Assembly (NCBI GenBank): GCA_910576555.1
Contig: CAJTIY010000003.1
Span: forward strand, 62,001 to 126,000
From: an uncultured Alistipes sp.
GTDB lineage: Bacteria > Bacteroidota > Bacteroidia > Bacteroidales > Rikenellaceae
DNA length: 64,000 bases
Direction of reading: 5' to 3'
Below, piece after piece: positions 62,431 through 64,000 of this stretch (within the stretch, counting starts at the first letter, position 1; every line of letters begins with the position of its first letter). A program made the translations under genes and the position numbers. The notes below the pieces were generated by a model. It did not search any database. It saw only the letters and a program-made list of their open reading frames with translations, and was not told the origin of the DNA.

Positions 62431-63216
62431 ATGAAACTCACATTTCTGGGAACCGGAACCTCGCAGGGCGTGCCCGTGATCGGGTGCCGCTGCCGGGTCT
62501 GCACCTCGGCCGACCGGCGCGACGCGCGGCTGCGCACCGCGGCGATGGTCGAGCGGGGCGATGTGCGTCTGGTGATCGACGCCGGACCCGACTTCCGCTG
62601 CCAGATGCTCCGCACGGGCGTAAGGCGGATCGACGCGATCCTGCTGACGCACGAACACAAGGACCACATCGGCGGACTGGACGACGTGCGGGCCTTCAAC
62701 TTCGTCGACTATCCCGAGATCCGGCGCGTCGACATCTACGCGACGCCCCGCACGGCGGCCTGCGTGCGCAAGGATTTCGACTACGCCTTCGCGGCGGACA
62801 AGTACCGCGGCGTGCCGGAGATCGCGCTGCACGAGATCGACGTCGCCCGCCCCTTCGCGGTCGGCGACACGGAGATCGTACCCGTAGCCGGCGGCCACGG
62901 GGAGCGTTTCGACGTCACGGGGTACCGCATCGGGAAGTTGGCCTACCTGACCGACTTCAAGACGATCGGGGATCGGGAGGTCGAAAAGCTGCGGGGCGTC
63001 GAGGTGCTGGCGGTCAATGCGCTGCGGTTCGCGCCCCACGACTCGCATTTCAACGTCGACGAGGCGCTGGAGCTGATCCGACGGGTGGGGCCGCGCGAAG
63101 CCTTCCTCACGCACATGTCCCACGACATCGGGCTCCATGCCGAGGCCGAACGGCGCCTGCCGCCGCACGTTAGCATGGCGTACGACGGTCTGCAGATCGA
63201 AATCAACGAACCATAG
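62431..63216 (+). CDS. MBL-fold metallo-hydrolase, PhnP-like
   Basis: A 261-residue metallo-beta-lactamase-fold phosphodiesterase-like enzyme. It opens with MKLTFLGTGTSQGVPVIGC and has the metal motif THEHKDHIGG (His-x-His-x-Asp-His) near residue 74, an early pair of Cys (CRCRVC near 20-24) as in PhnP-type members, further ligands at GGHGER near 155 and YLTDFKT near 172, and HMSHDIG near 232. PhnP hydrolyses cyclic ribose phosphates, but no phosphonate genes are present, so the substrate here is open. It overlaps none of its neighbours; the SDR gene follows two bases later. Confidence 0.88.
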   Translation: MKLTFLGTGTSQGVPVIGCRCRVCTSADRRDARLRTAAMVERGDVRLVIDAGPDFRCQMLRTGVRRIDAILLTHEHKDHIGGLDDVRAFNFVDYPEIRRVDIYATPRTAACVRKDFDYAFAADKYRGVPEIALHEIDVARPFAVGDTEIVPVAGGHGERFDVTGYRIGKLAYLTDFKTIGDREVEKLRGVEVLAVNALRFAPHDSHFNVDEALELIRRVGPREAFLTHMSHDIGLHAEAERRLPPHVSMAYDGLQIEINEP

Positions 63217-63218
63217 AT

Positions 63219-64000
63219 ATGAAAAACACGCTGGAAAACAAGGTGGTCGTCATCACGGGAGCCTCGTCGGGCATCGGCGAGGCGATGGCGTTCCTCTATG
63301 CGGCGCAGGGTGCCTGCGTCGTGCTGGGTGCGCGCAGCACCGAGAAGCTGCAACTCATCGCGGGCGATATCCGCGCCAAAGGGGGCCGGGCGGTCTGTTG
63401 CCGCGTCGACGTGACCGATCCCGCGGAGTGCCGTGAGCTGATCGAGACCGCCGTGCGCACGTTCGGCGGCGTCGACGTGCTGATCTGCAATGCGGGGATC
63501 TCCATGCGCGCGCTCTTCGACGACGTGGAGCTCGACGTGCTGCACCGCCTCATGGATGTCAACTTCTGGGGCACGGTCAACTGCTGCAAATATGCGCTGC
63601 CCTACCTGCAGGCGTCGCGCGGCTCGATCGTCGGCATCTCGTCGGTGGCGGGCCTCCACGGTCTTCCCGGCCGCACGGGCTATTCGGCCTCGAAGTACGC
63701 CATGACGGGCTTTCTCGAGACGCTGCGGATCGAGAACCTGAAGAAGGGGCTGCACGTGATGATCGCCTGCCCGGGTTTCACCGCCTCCAACGTCCGCTTC
63801 GCCGCCCTCACGGCCGACGGCACGCAGCAGGGCGAGACGCCGCGCGACGAGGCGAAGATGATGACTCCCGAGCAGGTGGCCCGCATCGTGGCGCGCGGCA
63901 TCCGCCGCCGCAAGCGCCTCTGTCTGATGGAGGCCGAGGGGCGCGCCACGCACTTCGTCAAGAAGTTCGCTCCGGCCTTCCTCGACCGGATGTTCTACAT
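63219..64000 (+). CDS. Short-chain dehydrogenase/reductase (3' end cut by window)
   Basis: At least 260 residues of an SDR oxidoreductase, open to the window edge. The nucleotide-binding motif TGASSGIGEAM lies at residues 13-23, the structural NAG motif near 88, the catalytic Ser in GISSVAG near 143 and YSASKYAM with Tyr and Lys near 157. The basic residue position after the first strand carries Ala-Arg (GARS), which favours NADP(H). The substrate is unknown. It starts two bases after the MBL-fold gene's stop and is probably in the same unit. It is incomplete here because the window ends, not because of a lesion. Confidence 0.9.
   Translation, partial: MKNTLENKVVVITGASSGIGEAMAFLYAAQGACVVLGARSTEKLQLIAGDIRAKGGRAVCCRVDVTDPAECRELIETAVRTFGGVDVLICNAGISMRALFDDVELDVLHRLMDVNFWGTVNCCKYALPYLQASRGSIVGISSVAGLHGLPGRTGYSASKYAMTGFLETLRIENLKKGLHVMIACPGFTASNVRFAALTADGTQQGETPRDEAKMMTPEQVARIVARGIRRRKRLCLMEAEGRATHFVKKFAPAFLDRMFY

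Overview
The window reads as a core chromosomal segment of a high-GC member of the Bacteroidota, most likely Bacteroidales and close to Alistipes/Rikenellaceae. Support comes from the fused SecDF, many TAnnTTTG-type -7 promoter boxes with little Shine-Dalgarno sequence, an OmpA-like/DUF3575/Mfa-type (type V) pilus locus, a BY-kinase capsule exporter and the family set overall. The genus is an inference from GC content and gene content, not a demonstrated assignment. I see no tRNA, rRNA, CRISPR array, insertion sequence, integrase or phage gene.

Layout. 0.4-9.6 kb, plus strand: secDF, a YbbR-like membrane protein, then a tightly overlapping run of coaE, folP and lolD, followed by a TIGR02757 protein and a tRNA-modifying methyltransferase, and a DUF4831 plus AlkD-like pair. 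9.7-16.4 kb, minus strand: a thioredoxin-like gene and a probable six-gene operon (degenerate M23 protein, dxr, rseP, sugar O-acetyltransferase, surface lipoprotein, radA) read from one promoter near 16.48 kb. 16.5-18.1 kb: a sugar nucleotidyltransferase, then 0.6 kb of non-coding DNA with a terminator, a 65-bp tandem repeat and a long hairpin. 18.1-21.8 kb, minus strand: a capsule/exopolysaccharide export unit (Wza-like lipoprotein, Wzc-like tyrosine kinase with a Gly-Tyr repeat tail, small HAD protein). 21.9-26.4 kb: cytoplasmic maltose use (beta-phosphoglucomutase, GH65 phosphorylase, GH13 enzyme). 26.6-29.1 kb: TPM protein, LemA and an EamA transporter. 29.2-31.5 kb, minus strand: a lone outer-membrane beta-barrel protein. 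32-42.5 kb: plsC, parE, parC, aroK, murI, ftsK and a LolA-like gene. 42.6-43.3 kb, minus strand: a formate/nitrite-family channel.

43.4-53.1 kb is the most distinctive region. An AT-rich control region holding a run of nine G and a promoter leads into six genes (DUF3575, DUF3868/OmpA-like, Mfa1-like stalk pilin, Mfa2-like anchor, a fimbrillin-like lipoprotein and a 1004-residue putative tip adhesin), closed by a strong terminator. It looks like a complete surface pilus cassette that may be switched on and off. 53.3-55.3 kb holds glgB. 55.7-62.2 kb is an RND drug-efflux operon (TetR regulator, TolC-type channel, adaptor, pump) that also carries a small PII-like protein before its terminator. 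The window ends with an MBL-fold hydrolase and an SDR oxidoreductase cut by the window edge.

Most of the window is ordinary housekeeping DNA. No wholly new system is evident; the best leads are the G-tract-controlled pilus locus, the Gly-Tyr tail of the kinase, the tandem-repeat region near 17.6 kb, the loss of zinc ligands in the M23 protein and the PII-like gene in the efflux operon.
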